Shown here: piece after piece, positions 25,017 to 36,574 of the stretch
Numbering within the stretch: position 1 is the stretch's first letter
How the letters are laid out: each line of letters starts with the position of its first letter
The notes under the pieces: model-generated
What the model was told of the DNA's origin: nothing
What the model saw: only the letters and a program-made list of their open reading frames with translations
Database searches by the model: none
Source of the DNA: Membranipora membranacea
Lineage: Eukaryota; Bryozoa; Gymnolaemata; Cheilostomatida; Membraniporidae
Reading direction: 5' to 3'
Assembly: GCA_914767715.1 (NCBI GenBank)
Contig: OU612070.1
Coordinates: forward strand, 24,104,025 to 24,168,024
Length of the DNA: 64,000 nucleotides
Program-made: the position numbers and the translations under genes

Positions 25017-26829
25017 ATGAAGTTTATTTGCAGTTTCGCCATAGTCTTGACAGCGTAAGTTTGACTCTATATTTATGTTGAAGAAACTTATTGAAGCTTT
25101 TTAGCTGAGGGGACATTAAACACCCGTCTTCATTTTAAGGTACACATTAAAGAGCAGTGAAGGAAGTGGCCGCAGTGCAATGGGTTGGGCATGGGTCTTT
25201 TAATCGAGAGTTACCGTGGTCGATTCCCAGCGACCAAATGCTCCTGTGCCACATAGACCCATTTTGATACTAGAAACAAAAAACCAAACAACATCAAGGT
25301 TTCTCACACGGTATCAAGAGTATCAAGGCTTTAATTGGACGTGAGTAGCAAGATTGTGGTAACATGGTTTCCTGAACTGTTTTTTGTAGCATTCTCGGAG
25401 GTGAATGGATAATGGTATCAGTTGCTGGCAGGGTAAGCATCAATTGAATATTTATGTACAGATTTGAATTGAACATTAAATTTCAGAATTAAATTGAATA
25501 TTAATTTTCAGAATTAAATTGAATATTCATTTTCGAAATTGAATTGAATATTAATTTGCAGAATTAAATTGAGTGTCAATGTTAAGAAATAGACATAGAA
25601 TATACAATATGTTCAGAATAAGATGTATGACTCTTACTGAACAATCTTCAGCCGCCAAAGTGGAAAAAACATTCAGGTTTCATTTAACCCATTTGGCTGG
25701 ATGAAAATATAGGATATGTCATATAGGGCGTAACAGGAAGCTTTAAACTCAATCATAAACCACATTGATGGGTAGAGGGTATGAAACATTGTTTCACACA
25801 ATGTGTCTATGTCCATACACTAAAAACAACGCTTTGAAAGGAGGAGATTAGAAAAAAACCATCAGAATTTCCATCACTCTTGTAGCCTAATAATCTTTCT
25901 TTTTTGTCTTCTACAGAGTGCATTCAGAGGCATCAGCTTCATTCGTCCTGGCAGACAATCAAGTCTAAGTATTGCTAGAGAAAAATTGGCACTCCTCACG
26001 CGACAAAGCGGCACAGGAATACTGAGGCAACGACCTGTTTCTGTGAAACCTGTCATTGTAATGTCTGGTGTCCCAGGAATGGATGCTATGAATGCAACAG
26101 GTGAATGCTTTTCTATGTGACTCGCTGGGTTCAGCGAGCTTCGAGTGTGATCGGAGCCACCAGTAATTTTGGATCAAAATGGCAATGCATTTGTAGACAG
26201 TTTTGTGTAAGGGAACCGCTAAGGATAATTTCACAATCTTTCAATTATAGGCACCTGGGACAGTTTCTGGCATTGTCGCTATGGTGCAGAGAGACTTGGA
26301 CTCCAGAGTCATTGTCCAAGCTGTTAATACAACCCATTTCGGTTTCCTTATTTCAGTGTTTAACTCAACAGAGATCGATATGGCAATGCAGAATATGACT
26401 AAAAGATTGAGAATACACAAAAATAAAGGGTAAGACATTTTCCAGATTCCACCCTCAAAACGTGACTTTGAAATAGAAATGTTCAAAATTGCAATGGAAA
26501 ACACCTTTGTCATAGTCTAGTGCTGGTTCCAATCACAATTTCTAGATCCTATAGAGCGATATAAATCTATTATTGTGTTATATTATTGTAGTTTGTTTGT
26601 TACGACCCATTACAAAGTGATTGAGGGATGAGGTCAATTATAGGTTGTTAAGGACCATAAACATTACTCCATGTTTACATTTGGCACTAGATAGTTGATA
26701 TGAGGACTGATATCACCAGGAAATGAATGTGGTGTGTTCTAGTGCTCCATACGCAATCATCCTGTTTATTTTAGATTGGCTACAAGATTAGCTGCTTGGG
26801 CAGGATACGGAGATTCTAGTGAAGAGTAA
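25017..26829 (+). CDS. Secreted-protein family, paralogue 2 (no collagen repeat), 5 exons
   Basis: Exons 25017-25054, 25390-25432, 25917-26100, 26264-26429, 26775-26829; 486 nt, 161 aa plus TAA. Residues 1-27 are the signal peptide region, carrying the family's ILGGEW stretch and ending in AGR. Exon 3 has a diverged motif (SAFRGISFIRPGRQSSLSIA) and lacks Gly-X-Y. Exon 4 was placed at the AG in GGGACAG, because this gives the same phase and the same VSxIxxM start as paralogue 3; the upstream AG at 26249-26250 would cause an early stop. Exon 4 carries two N-glycosylation motifs (NTT and NST). Exon 4 can also splice in frame to 27022-27085, which gives the alternative tail KTWQKTLHTYGDPKSVSYLG. 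Function is unknown. Confidence 0.72.
25160..25262 (+). mobile_element. tRNA-Ser/Leu-like SINE fragment in paralogue 2 intron 1
   Basis: GTGGCCGCAGTGCAATGGG resembles a type II tRNA box A, and GGTCGATTCCC (25218-25228) is a box B with one deviation. The pair lies within the first intron and is followed by CCAAATGCTCCTGTGCC. It is probably a decayed tRNA-derived element, not a functional tRNA. Confidence 0.5.
25463..25580. repeat. Tandem repeat, about 32-bp unit, paralogue 2 intron 2
   Basis: Three to four imperfect copies of a unit containing CAGAATTAAATTGAATATTAATT. Confidence 0.8.
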
Positions 26830-28785
26830 ACACAGTGCTACTATGAAGTGGATACTCCGCATACATCACAAAAACTTACGCCTTTTCAGAGATGAACCTC
26901 AGATCATACTTATTGTTTTCATTCACCGTCAAAATATAATTCTCTCATTCAAATTTAATCTGTAAAACTTCAATTCAACCCAATGCTAACTAGAAACCAA
27001 AATCCATTACCTCATACACAGGAAAACTTGGCAGAAGACGCTACACACTTATGGGGACCCCAAATCAGTCAGCTACTTGGGCTAAAGCTACTCAGATGTT
27101 AGCTGCCTGTTATTTTTCCAACAATAGCATGATTGTGTAGGTAAAAATATGGTTTAACTTTTATTTTTCTCCCCGATCAAGCAATGAATATTCTGCTGTC
27201 TTATAGTTTTTGTGTAGATGGTATTCAGATTTGTTTTGTTTTTCTCTCATAAATTTATTTAACAGTTCCCAAACCTTTTTAAGTTCATAATGATGATAAG
27301 TACAAAATAAAATGACTTGCAAATTCATGATACGTTTTGTTAATATCAGCTAACTCATGCTCTTCACATGAGGAAATCAAATTGAATATGCCTGCCTTCA
27401 TAGCGGAGATATTTGCGGTGTGCAGTTCTTTTTATCAGCCGACAGGCCACAGCTTCTCACTAAAAATAGCCGCAAATTTCTAAATGCAATGCAGTAGCTG
27501 CAATCATCACATACAGTGACTAGGCTATTGATGTTTCAAAGCAAATCCTTTTTTTTCTGTCTCAACTTATGAGGGATCGGATATTTGTGGAGACCTCAAG
27601 AAAAACAAATCATTAAAAATACCTTTCTCAGTCACTTTTTTGCCTGACATTGTGGTGGCATGGACATCAATGTCAGAAAACAGTTAACAATGTATATTTA
27701 ATTGATTTTTTCCAACCTCCATTTACCGTTAAATGTCTAGGCTAGATATTTTAATATATACAAGTCGAACTTTTTGAGATTTGCCGGCATATGAAGGGTA
27801 TGACATCACTATCATTCACATTGTGTCTATTTCTAAAACTAAAACATCCGACAACAAGATAAAGTTCTTAGATTTGATTTTTTCAACTTCTGCCCAAGTA
27901 CCAACCGACCTATATTTGTATAAGAGGATTGTCAGCGCCCAAAATATTTCCTACACCCTTGCATCGGAAGCATAATCAGCAAAGACGTACATGCTTATAA
28001 CACAGACAAAAATGTTGATGACAAAATATCAGCACCCAAGTTGTGGCATTTTCTGATGGGAGTTTAGACATCTGTTACCAATGAATACCTTGTTACTGTT
28101 CAATAGAGACTGAGAGTTAAACATATCTCATGTATCCTATATCTAAGTACATTTCAGTGCTCTCAGTAGCTAATGACGTCATGTACTCCATTCATGACTC
28201 GTACTATTAAAAGTTCACCGTTCTTGCCAAGTCATGATTTTATGACAATAAAGAAACATTTTTCCCATTGAATTTTTTTGAGCCGAAGAGCCGGTATGCA
28301 TTTTTGCGACACAAAATCATGGAACAGTGTTGTGAATGACGATGCAGATTTTGCGCGTGAACGCTCCATATGACTGGATATACCATCGAAACATTGCCAA
28401 ATATATGACAAAGCACTTAACTAATCAATAAACAATGCTTCATTCACCATCAACAATAAATGTTTATATCTTCTTCATGTTGCACTTATCTAACAGTCAC
28501 CATCTCTGAGACAAGATTGCATGAGGGGTGGATAGTCCTTAGGGTTGAAACAAGGGGAGTTATTTCGTTCATGCAGAAATATCTGGTGGGAGAAACTAAC
28601 AGCATTTTTAATAAAGGCATGGTTTAAAATCTTGGCAGGAACCTGCATTCTGAATTGGAGAATGCTGAGATCTGGGAAAAAGCCAAAACCAAAAAGCCGG
28701 GACCGTATGACTTATCAAAATGTCTAAAAAATTTCCTCTCGTTTCTAGGGGTGGCTTTGGATTACTGATCTACACTCCTGTTACG
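26830..28785. other. Intergenic; possible alternative last exon of paralogue 2 at 27022-27085
   Basis: Apart from the CAG-preceded frame at 27022-27085 described under paralogue 2, no exon or repeat was recognised. The open frame at 27781-27975 lacks any supporting feature. Confidence 0.4.
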
Positions 28786-28838
28786 AACACGTGTTGACCG
28801 ATCCCTAAGATTGCGCTGTACATGACATGCTCAATTGG

Positions 28839-28846
28839 TATAAATT
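28839..28846 (+). promoter_or_regulatory. TATA box, paralogue 3
   Basis: TATAAATT, 97 bp before the ATG at 28936. Confidence 0.7.
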
Positions 28847-28935
28847 CTAATAAGCATGTGTAATTATTCAGTCAGTTTTTCGTCAGCTTACAACAGCGCC
28901 ATTTACATCCAGAGGACACAATCAAATTTTACATA

Positions 28936-30798
28936 ATGAAGTTGTCAGTCACATTTCTTCTGTTTTGGTAAGTAATTTTAAAGGAACTCTTCATCTCAAG
29001 GCAATGGGTACATACATGTTACTCATATACATCATGGGTACATTTGGATCTAGCTCTGAAAAAATACTTTGCTTTATCGCATCCTGTAACTTTGAGAACT
29101 AATCCCTTAGACATCAAGTTACAACCGTTTTCACAATTACAGATAAACATGTGAATAAACAATTTTGTCTATATTTTTTGCAGCGTCCTGGGAGGTGAGT
29201 GGATGATGGTAGCTTGCAGGGTAAGTAAATAGAAATCGCTATACCCTGTTTTGTCAGCAGCCTAGTTGTTGTGTGCTCGGTTTTAAACTATTATTTTATC
29301 ACTTTAGAGAGAATTGTTTTTATTAACTTGTTTCAATAACAGTAGGCTATACATATTTTCTTTTGCGGTGCTAGGGTGAGCTCCACTACCTCACCACATG
29401 ATCTTCAAAGTCCTAACCATTTTTTGTAGATTTTTGCTAACTGAAAAATAAACATTAAACAACCATCAACTTACCAGTCCTCTCAATGATTTTATTAAGC
29501 GTTAGAGTCTCGGTAATGTCATACATATCAATTTAAACTTGTAATACATTTTTTATTAGAATTGAGATATTACAGTGCAAACAGTTTGATGCTTGCTGAC
29601 AACATAAATGTGAATGCGTTGGTCACTACATAATAATGTGTCTGAATCTATATTGCAGAGTAAATTTGGTGGTCACAGCTTTAACCGACCTGGTGCAATC
29701 TCAAGTCTTCAGCTTGCAAGAAATAGGGCTGCTGCAGCTGGCCAAGAACCCACCTCCGAACCAACTACAACAACAGCTAGACCAATAACAGCTAGACCAA
29801 CAGCTACACCTACTGCTAGACCAATGGCACCAACTACTACTCCTAAGTCCCCGATGGTTGATGGGATGGCAGGCGCTCTTGGTTCCCCAGATGTACCACC
29901 TGTTGATGTCACAGTCTGTGAGTTACTACAATCATGTGCTTTTTTTCACAACTCAATTCTAGTAAATTAATGACTTTACTCTATCGACCTAGCGGTAAAG
30001 CTCCTAACCTGCCGCAACCTGCCGTAATCTCTTGATATCTGAAGTGTCATCTAATAAAACCGACACTCTCGGTCCAAATATAATTTATCATTACTCTCAT
30101 TTCCTCATACACCTGTCAGTGTCACATCCCATGTCTATTTCAGTTTCCAAGATAGCTGTCATGTCAACAACAACACAGAAGCCAACGACTACAAGGAAGA
30201 CGAGAACACGATTCAGAGCAAAACCCAGACCCAGATCTTCAGGGTGAGAATACATTCTGTTCATCATTTTTTTTTCTCTCGGTTTCTACTTTATTTTGTA
30301 AATAAAAAGATATGCATAATGTATAGAACATGCAGCGGTACAGTCAGGTAGTCTGTGACCAAGCAGCCATAGACCAGAGAGGTGACCGCCCGATTGGAAA
30401 TGAGGTTCATACATTCCATTAGCGATGGTAGTCGTTTCCCATGATATAAATGGCTTAACTATATTAGGGTTCAAGGAAACTTTGTCTTGAGTTAGGAGCT
30501 AAAATTATCAATTATAGGCCATGAAAGTGTTCTCACTCTACCCAAAAGTCAGTTTGCCTTGACATAAGAAATGTCTCAGTATATTTTCCAACAAGTCAGA
30601 AGACTTTGAAATACACAGATGTCTCCAAATGCGGCAACCTTTTAAGTAATTGGACAGAGAGAGTATTTTCAAACTCACAGAGTAAGATTTTGGGTGGTGT
30701 ATTGTATTCTTCTGGAGAGTGAATTCAAGGGTCATTACATAACATTTTACTCTCCATTTTTCAGATGGTACAGAAGACGCTATCGACAGTGGTACTGA
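28936..30798 (+). CDS. Secreted-protein family, paralogue 3 (Thr/Pro/Ala-rich), 5 exons
   Basis: Exons 28936-28967, 29184-29220, 29659-29917, 30144-30243, 30765-30798; 462 nt, 153 aa plus TGA. Residues 1-23 form the signal peptide (VLGGEWMM core). Exon 3 starts with [20 protein letters not shown], then an Ala/Pro/Thr mucin-like stretch built from TARPITARPTATP-like repeats that should be O-glycosylated if secreted. A short degenerate Gly segment (MVDGMAGALGSPD) follows. Exon 4 is Thr- then Arg/Lys-rich (TTTQKPTTTRKTRTRFRAK). The last exon gives the strongly basic and aromatic tail WYRRRYRQWY. Phases equal those of paralogues 1 and 2. The protein is acidic-poor and very basic overall. Function is unknown; a matrix or polyanion-binding role is only a guess. 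Confidence 0.82.
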
Positions 30799-30941
30799 GA
30801 GGATATTTTATCAAGTATATAATAGCCTACAGAATGATATTATTGTTGGAGATTGACAGTATAGAGAGTGACACTATGCCTACTATTTATTTTCACACTT
30901 GAATGACTTTTCCTCCTGTATAAAAACAAAATTGATTGACA

Positions 30942-30947
30942 AATAAA
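30942..30947 (+). terminator. Candidate polyadenylation signal, paralogue 3
   Basis: AATAAA 144 bp after the stop codon of paralogue 3. Confidence 0.55.
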
Positions 30948-30949
30948 GA

Positions 30950-33900
30950 GCAAACAAAATGAGAAAAGTTCTGATTTTCTTCCTGACCAACTATTTTTAG
31001 AATAAAACATATGTACAGGAAATCAGAAACAAAATCTCGACAAACAACAAGATAACATTTTTTGATACCAACCCTGGTTGCTTGCCGTACAACGCACAAT
31101 GTTCTTCCACCCCACACTGATTATGTGATATACTATTGAATGTATAGTCTGAGCCCCCCCCCCCAGGCTCTTGCTCTTGTCAGAAGGCCCTCCCCCCACC
31201 GGCATGTATATCTCTGATCAATAAAGAGTGTGTTAATTCTCGTAGCATGAGCACCATCTGGAGGAGTTTGGTGCGAGAACCTGATATACATTTCAAGAAT
31301 TAGGAGTGGGCACATGTTGGGTACCCATACTAAATTTACTCTCACAATCGTAAATACACATATTGGTGGTGTAGCTTTGATGTCGGTGTGTTTCCACTTG
31401 CCAAGATCACACTGGTCACAGCTTTTCCATTTTTACCATCACTGTGAACACAACAGTTCATGACTGCCATATACCACTAGATAGTGAAAAATGTACGCAA
31501 AGCACATATCAGTTAGTTCAGACTCTTTCTAATTCATACAAAAAACAACTTGGTTTGCTGGCGTTTTGATTTAGTGACTGTAACGGCCAGCATGGCCTAA
31601 TTTTAGCTCATCTTGTTTATCTATTTTGCACTGTATAAAGCCTAATATTTTCATAAGAAAGTGATTCATAAACCCATGCTTATGTCACCAACCAGTTAAT
31701 ATTTTGGAACCTTTTGTGGTTATTAATCAGATATCCACCTGTTCGGTTGTTTGCTGTTGCCAGCTATGAAGCTATATGAATCAATCAGATGTTTTTGTAA
31801 ACAATTTAACTGACTATAAATACTTGTGTATTGATCATAGAGATTTGTTCTATGCTTGGCCTAGCCATGGAAGGTCATGTCATGTTCCACCAATTTAGCA
31901 CAGCTGTTTGATAGAGCCAATCAGGTAATTAATAACTTTACTTTTTCTGTGAATCTGAATTGTTAATATCTTTGATGTGAAATAATGTAAGTCTCAACTG
32001 TATTTGATGTTATACCTGCTAATTTTATACTTGGCATCAGTTCGAGACTTACGGCTCAATAAATAACTCAAGAACTTAACCACGGCTGCCGCTACAGTGA
32101 CCTACACTTCTTATTATTCAAAATTTTTGATGCAGCAGGCCAAGGAATTCATTTGAACTGGCCTGGCAGTTTTCTAAGATTTATAGGTTTTTCTCCGCAA
32201 GCTACTCGTATGACGCAGCTGTTGTCTGTTGATGAGGAGATTTGTATTTTTGGTTTGCTAAATGTTTATGAGATTAATTGCCTTTTGCACTTGCGAGTGA
32301 TATCATCCCCAAACTTAGTCAAAGATAATATTTTAGCGAGGGTGTTTGCAGCAGAGCAGGCACCTTATTTATGCAAAGTCATGGTTTTTGATAATCCTAA
32401 AATTGGCATTAATTAAAAAAAATCGATAGTTTAATGCATTACGCTTCCTCTTGCTCGCAAATTGGTATTTTCGCAATATAAAAACAGAAAGCAAATAAAT
32501 CACTGTAATACCTGTGCATGCAAGAGTGTGCAGACAAAGTTCAATAGTCTGTATTGCCAGGAACTGCAGTATTCTTGTTGTTGGGATTCTGCCATGACTC
32601 CAGGGGTATAGTGTTACAGATTTATCTGTATTCCACTGTTGAAATACCCTGGAGTACTACGTAAAACAGTTGGCGAGCTACATTCAATTTCGATCAAACT
32701 CTTACTGATACCAACCTCGCGCAACATTACTAGGAATATACATCCTATGGTTAGTTAGTAAACATGAAACTCAGCTGAATCACCCACCTCATCGTCTTCA
32801 CTTTCTGTATGAAAAGATAAAATGCATTCTTGATGACATTATTACAAGTAAGACCCACACAGCGAATTCTGTTGTAGTCAGCTACGTTTCATAATTTCAC
32901 GAAATGCTACTGGCATGATCAATTGTGATCACATCTCAGTCAGTTTCCAAAGTTTTTGGTTGGTTGGCAAAAGGAGTTGGTTAAGCAACATCAATCACCG
33001 CGATCAATGACTTTGCAACATGAGAGCCAATTTCCGCTAGCTCCTTCCATGAAAATGTTGTTTACTCTGAGCTCAAGAGACCAAGTTTTGAATACCAAAA
33101 ATCAAATACTGGTGCAAGTTGCAGAAGTGTTCGCAATCCATATGATTCACATTATTCTGAAGTATTATGAGGCAACTACGCAATACTGGGAAAGAGTAAG
33201 CAAAGATATCAGATGAACGTAAAAGCAAACGCATTGCAGTTTCCTTCTTGAACATTTGTGGAATGTAAACACCGATGCTAATGTGGACTACCTTCATGGT
33301 TGCTACAGCCACAGCAAGTGGATAACAATTTTGTCCGGTTAGTAAAACTGATTTTCAAAAAGATATTCATGACCATGGACACAATCAAAATCCTTCAATA
33401 TGCAATTTATAAGTTACAGCTACATTGGATGGTATACCTGGCAGTCCGGAGGAAGTTGGCAGTTTATCAATATGACTGGCATATCTGGTTAATGAACCTT
33501 CAGTGACATTCCAATTGGCCTACATTTGACATGATTATTTACAATTCGGACAACAAAGTTTCAATTACACTGTTGAGGTCAAGCTATTCCTTCTGGATTA
33601 AACATAAATTAAAATACAATTAATTCACATTGTTTGTCCAGGGACTCAATTTAACTCTCTGGACAGAGAAAATCAGTTCTTACCACTCAGTGTACTAGCC
33701 TCTACTTATATCAACTTGTAGTTGAGTCAAATTTGAGTATAAATTTTTCGGTCAGTAGCTGCCTCAGTCATCAGGGTGACACACAGCTGCGGTCATCACT
33801 ACTATACAAGGTATTAGATTCAGAACAGCGAGATTAGGTAATCTGAGGCACTTATAGTCAACACACTGACAGATGTTACAACCTACACATCAATTCTCTG

Positions 33901-34250
33901 AGGTTCAGCTGAGTCTTATATGTTAGCAATGTGATGTCATGCGAACCGCTCTGCACTCTGATGTTGCAACCGCTGATCGAACCTCAGCATATATGTTAAC
34001 AATGGTGACAATGTCCAAATCCATTGCTATCAGCTCGATCATAAAAAACGATCATTAACTTAGTCAACTTTTTGATAGTAATATGAACAGAAAATATGAC
34101 GCAGCAATTTTTATCTCTGTCATGTTAACGCCTCTCATACTTCATGAGTTATGACTGTATGCAGTGATAATGCAGATATTTTGTGATTTCATTTCATTCT
34201 TCAACGATCAAACGGGTGAATTATTTTTGCGGCCTGCAGGTGTTACAAAA
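30950..34250. other. Gap in the paralogue cluster; no intact gene
   Basis: No complete exon set was found. The gap is larger than the spacing between paralogues 1-3 and holds two TATA-like elements (near 31815 and 33738) without a following signal-peptide exon. It also holds a hairpin at 32596-32655 and a C run at 31147-31165. The open frames at 32153-32416 and 32956-33216 have no family motif. Confidence 0.45.
32596..32655. repeat. Inverted repeat hairpin
   Basis: ACTCCAGGGGTATAGTG at the left and the reverse complement of ATACCCTGGAGT at the right, with TTACAGA/TCTGTA flanking a 4-bp loop. A few bulges are present. Confidence 0.65.
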
Positions 34251-34257
34251 AAAATAC

Positions 34258-34274
34258 AAGGATATGACTAGGCA
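34258..34274 (+). promoter_or_regulatory. Shared upstream element, paralogue 4
   Basis: AAGGATATGACTAGGCA, about 115 bp before the TATA box. It matches the element upstream of paralogue 1. Confidence 0.5.
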
Positions 34275-34387
34275 ATAATCGGTGAAGGATCAGGTTGTTA
34301 CCATGCCAGCCCTTGTAACGCCTAAACTGTCAATTCTTCGATTCCCATCTATCATTTATATAACTTAATCACCATCAAACCTGCAGG

Positions 34388-34395
34388 TATAAATA
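34388..34395 (+). promoter_or_regulatory. TATA box, paralogue 4
   Basis: TATAAATA within CTGCAGGTATAAATAC, 96 bp before the ATG at 34484. Paralogue 5 has CTGTAGGTATAAATAC at the same distance. Confidence 0.8.
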
Positions 34396-34483
34396 CTTGT
34401 GTTCTCACATCAGGTAAGCATAGGGTAATCATCGGCGAGAGAAGAACATCTACAATACATCAGAAATCACTGGATTATTAAAA

Positions 34484-36095
34484 ATGCAACTGTGCCTGAG
34501 TTTATTATTCGCTTTCATGCTGTAAGTAAGCTGGGATCGGATCTTAACTTTTGGACCTCTAATTTGAATACTCAACTATTATTCGATTCGTCTTGTATAT
34601 TCAATAATATCTAGTCTCTCTGAACCCCTTATTGTCACCAATTCTGTTGCGCGTGTAAATATACGATATGTTATATAAATGCTGCTTTATTTTTACAGCG
34701 TCCTTGCAGGAGAATGGAACCTAGCTTACGCACAAAGAGTAAGTTTACTTATTGAGTACTACAATACAATGTTCACTATGTTTTTATCTATCTTAAAATA
34801 TTGTTTTAAAATCAGACAACACCATAGCAAGCTTGCGTAGTCTTCAATTCAATGTACATATGACAGTGATGCTCAGTATATCTTACTCACTGTATCAATC
34901 AGGATGCAGTCAACTCAGTAAGATATACTAATCTAGTCTAATGTTGATCGGGATAGTAATGATTGAACTACGTTTTTATCATTGTAAAGATGTTGATTTG
35001 GAAAATTAGACAATCTCCAATACCAAAGCAAGCATGCGTAGTCTTCAAATCAATGTACATATGACAGTAATGCTCAGTATATCTTACTCACTGCATCATT
35101 TCAGGATGCGGGCGGGGGTCACAGCTTTAACCGACCTGGTGCAATCTCAAGTCTTCAATTGGCAAGAAATGCTGCAGCAGCTTTGGGAGGAACGCCAGGA
35201 GTAGCAGGAGCACCAGGAGGAGGAGCACCACAAGGACAGCCAGGACAGCCAGGAGCAGCAGGAGTACCAGGAGCACCAGGAGGAGGAGCACCACAAGGAC
35301 AGCCAGGACAGCCAGGACAGCCAGGACAGCCAGGAGCACCAGGACAGCCAGGACAGCCAAGGCAACCAAGCATGCCGGAACAACAAGTCACGAGTAAGTC
35401 ATAGACTGTAACACAAAACCACTGTTACCCTATCCCTACCTACAAATAGGCAACGCAATCATTGCATGCTCCCCAGTAGAAAGATGTAATGCTTGGCCGT
35501 AGAATGTAATTTGGCTGCACTATGGCATGATGCTGCTTTATAAAACGACCATGAAGAAAGTGCAAAAGATTCAAGCCATATCTAAACATGCACAGCTCCT
35601 CTCCCTACCATTTCTAGATTATTTCTTTTTATTTATTTATTTCCTTTTTACAGTTCAAAGGTTTGATGCCAACATAAAAATGACAACTACACTTAAGCCC
35701 ACAACTACAACTCTGAAGGATTGCTTTGAGACTTATTATTACACAAACTACCAGGCATACCTTGATTGTGTAAGTATCTACCAAATAACCCTCTCTGATT
35801 CATTGTGGTTGCTTTGTGAAATTCTCCATGTTCTAAAGACTTTGTAAAAGCTTGTAAAAAGGTCATAGGTCTAGGTCTAGTAATCGATGCTGGTTGATGT
35901 CCACTGTGACAAGAATCAAATATACTTTGCCAATAATATATCCTGTGATCACAATGGTTGCAAGTTGCCAGCCAACATATGCGTTCATTATGAGCAATTC
36001 TTACTTGACGGAAATATACATGCTGACTGACATACCTTTTGATGTATTTATAGTACTATTCGCAACTGAGATCAAGACGCATCAGAAGATATTAG
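34484..36095 (+). CDS. Secreted-protein family, paralogue 4 (collagen Gly-X-Y), 5 exons
   Basis: Exons 34484-34521, 34699-34738, 35105-35393, 35654-35769, 36054-36095; 525 nt, 174 aa plus TAG. Residues 1-26 are the signal peptide. Exon 3 opens with [20 protein letters not shown] and then carries about 60 residues of collagen-like sequence, rich in GQPGQP and GAP triplets but interrupted by GGGAPQ. Exon 4 has Thr-rich spacers ([12 protein letters not shown]) and a two-cysteine segment, [16 protein letters not shown]. The terminal exon, [13 protein letters not shown], was chosen because it is in phase after a TTTATAG acceptor and matches the basic-aromatic tail of paralogue 3. Function is unknown; short non-fibrillar collagenous secreted protein is as far as the sequence goes. 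Confidence 0.8.
34814..35110 (+). repeat. Tandem duplication across the intron 2/exon 3 acceptor, paralogue 4
   Basis: 34814-34909 and 35008-35110 are about 90% alike (shared words GCGTAGTCTTCAA and GCTCAGTATATCTTACTCAC) and each ends in CAG followed by GATGC. The second copy continues into the real exon 3, while the first goes to CAGTCAACTCAG and has no coding continuation. Confidence 0.88.
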
Positions 36096-36245
36096 TGCTC
36101 CGGAAGGACATCTTTTTGAAATAGACAACACACCGGTGACTGATATCTACATGGTCAACAAGTGTTGACTAACTTTTTGTATAAATTCTTGATCATATTC
36201 TGTTTTTTTATATATTAGTTATTTAGTTTTATAATTATTCAACAC

Positions 36246-36251
36246 AATAAA
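36246..36251 (+). terminator. Candidate polyadenylation signal, paralogue 4
   Basis: AATAAA 151 bp after the stop codon of paralogue 4. Confidence 0.55.
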
Positions 36252-36355
36252 AAGGAAAATAATTTATGCACCAAAAACTTCATTGTAAAAAACGTTAACC
36301 TAGTGAAGTGGCTTGAATATTATTGCAGCAACAGGATGTGTGATGTAATGCACAG

Positions 36356-36572
36356 TTGTAGGTACTACACAGTTGTAGGTACTACACAGTTGTATTACTA
36401 CACGGTTGTTTTACTACACAGTTGTATTACTAGACGGTTGTTTTACTACATTGTTGCATTAATATGCGGTTGTATTACTACGCGGTTGTATTACTACGTG
36501 GTTGTATTAATAGCCGTTCATGTTACTATGCGGTTGTATTACTACACGGTTGTATTACTGGGCGGTTGTAAT
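36356..36572. repeat. Minisatellite, about 16-bp unit
   Basis: About 13-14 imperfect copies of GGTTGTATTACTACAC just downstream of paralogue 4. The long open frame across it (36303-36707) is only a by-product. Confidence 0.9.
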
Positions 36573-36574
36573 AT

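Noticed and set aside
29980-30045. tRNA-like phrase CCTAGCGGTAAAGCTCC in intron 3 of paralogue 3
   Set aside because: No box B follows at the proper distance.
33420-33470. Possible collagen-like fragment (DGIPGSPEEVGS)
   Set aside because: Only two or three loose triplets with a stop soon after, and no family motif or splice context; too weak to call.
35127-35391. Leu/Val-, Trp/Ser- and Cys/Pro-rich open frames on the minus strand
   Set aside because: All are reverse readings of the collagen triplet repeats of paralogue 4.
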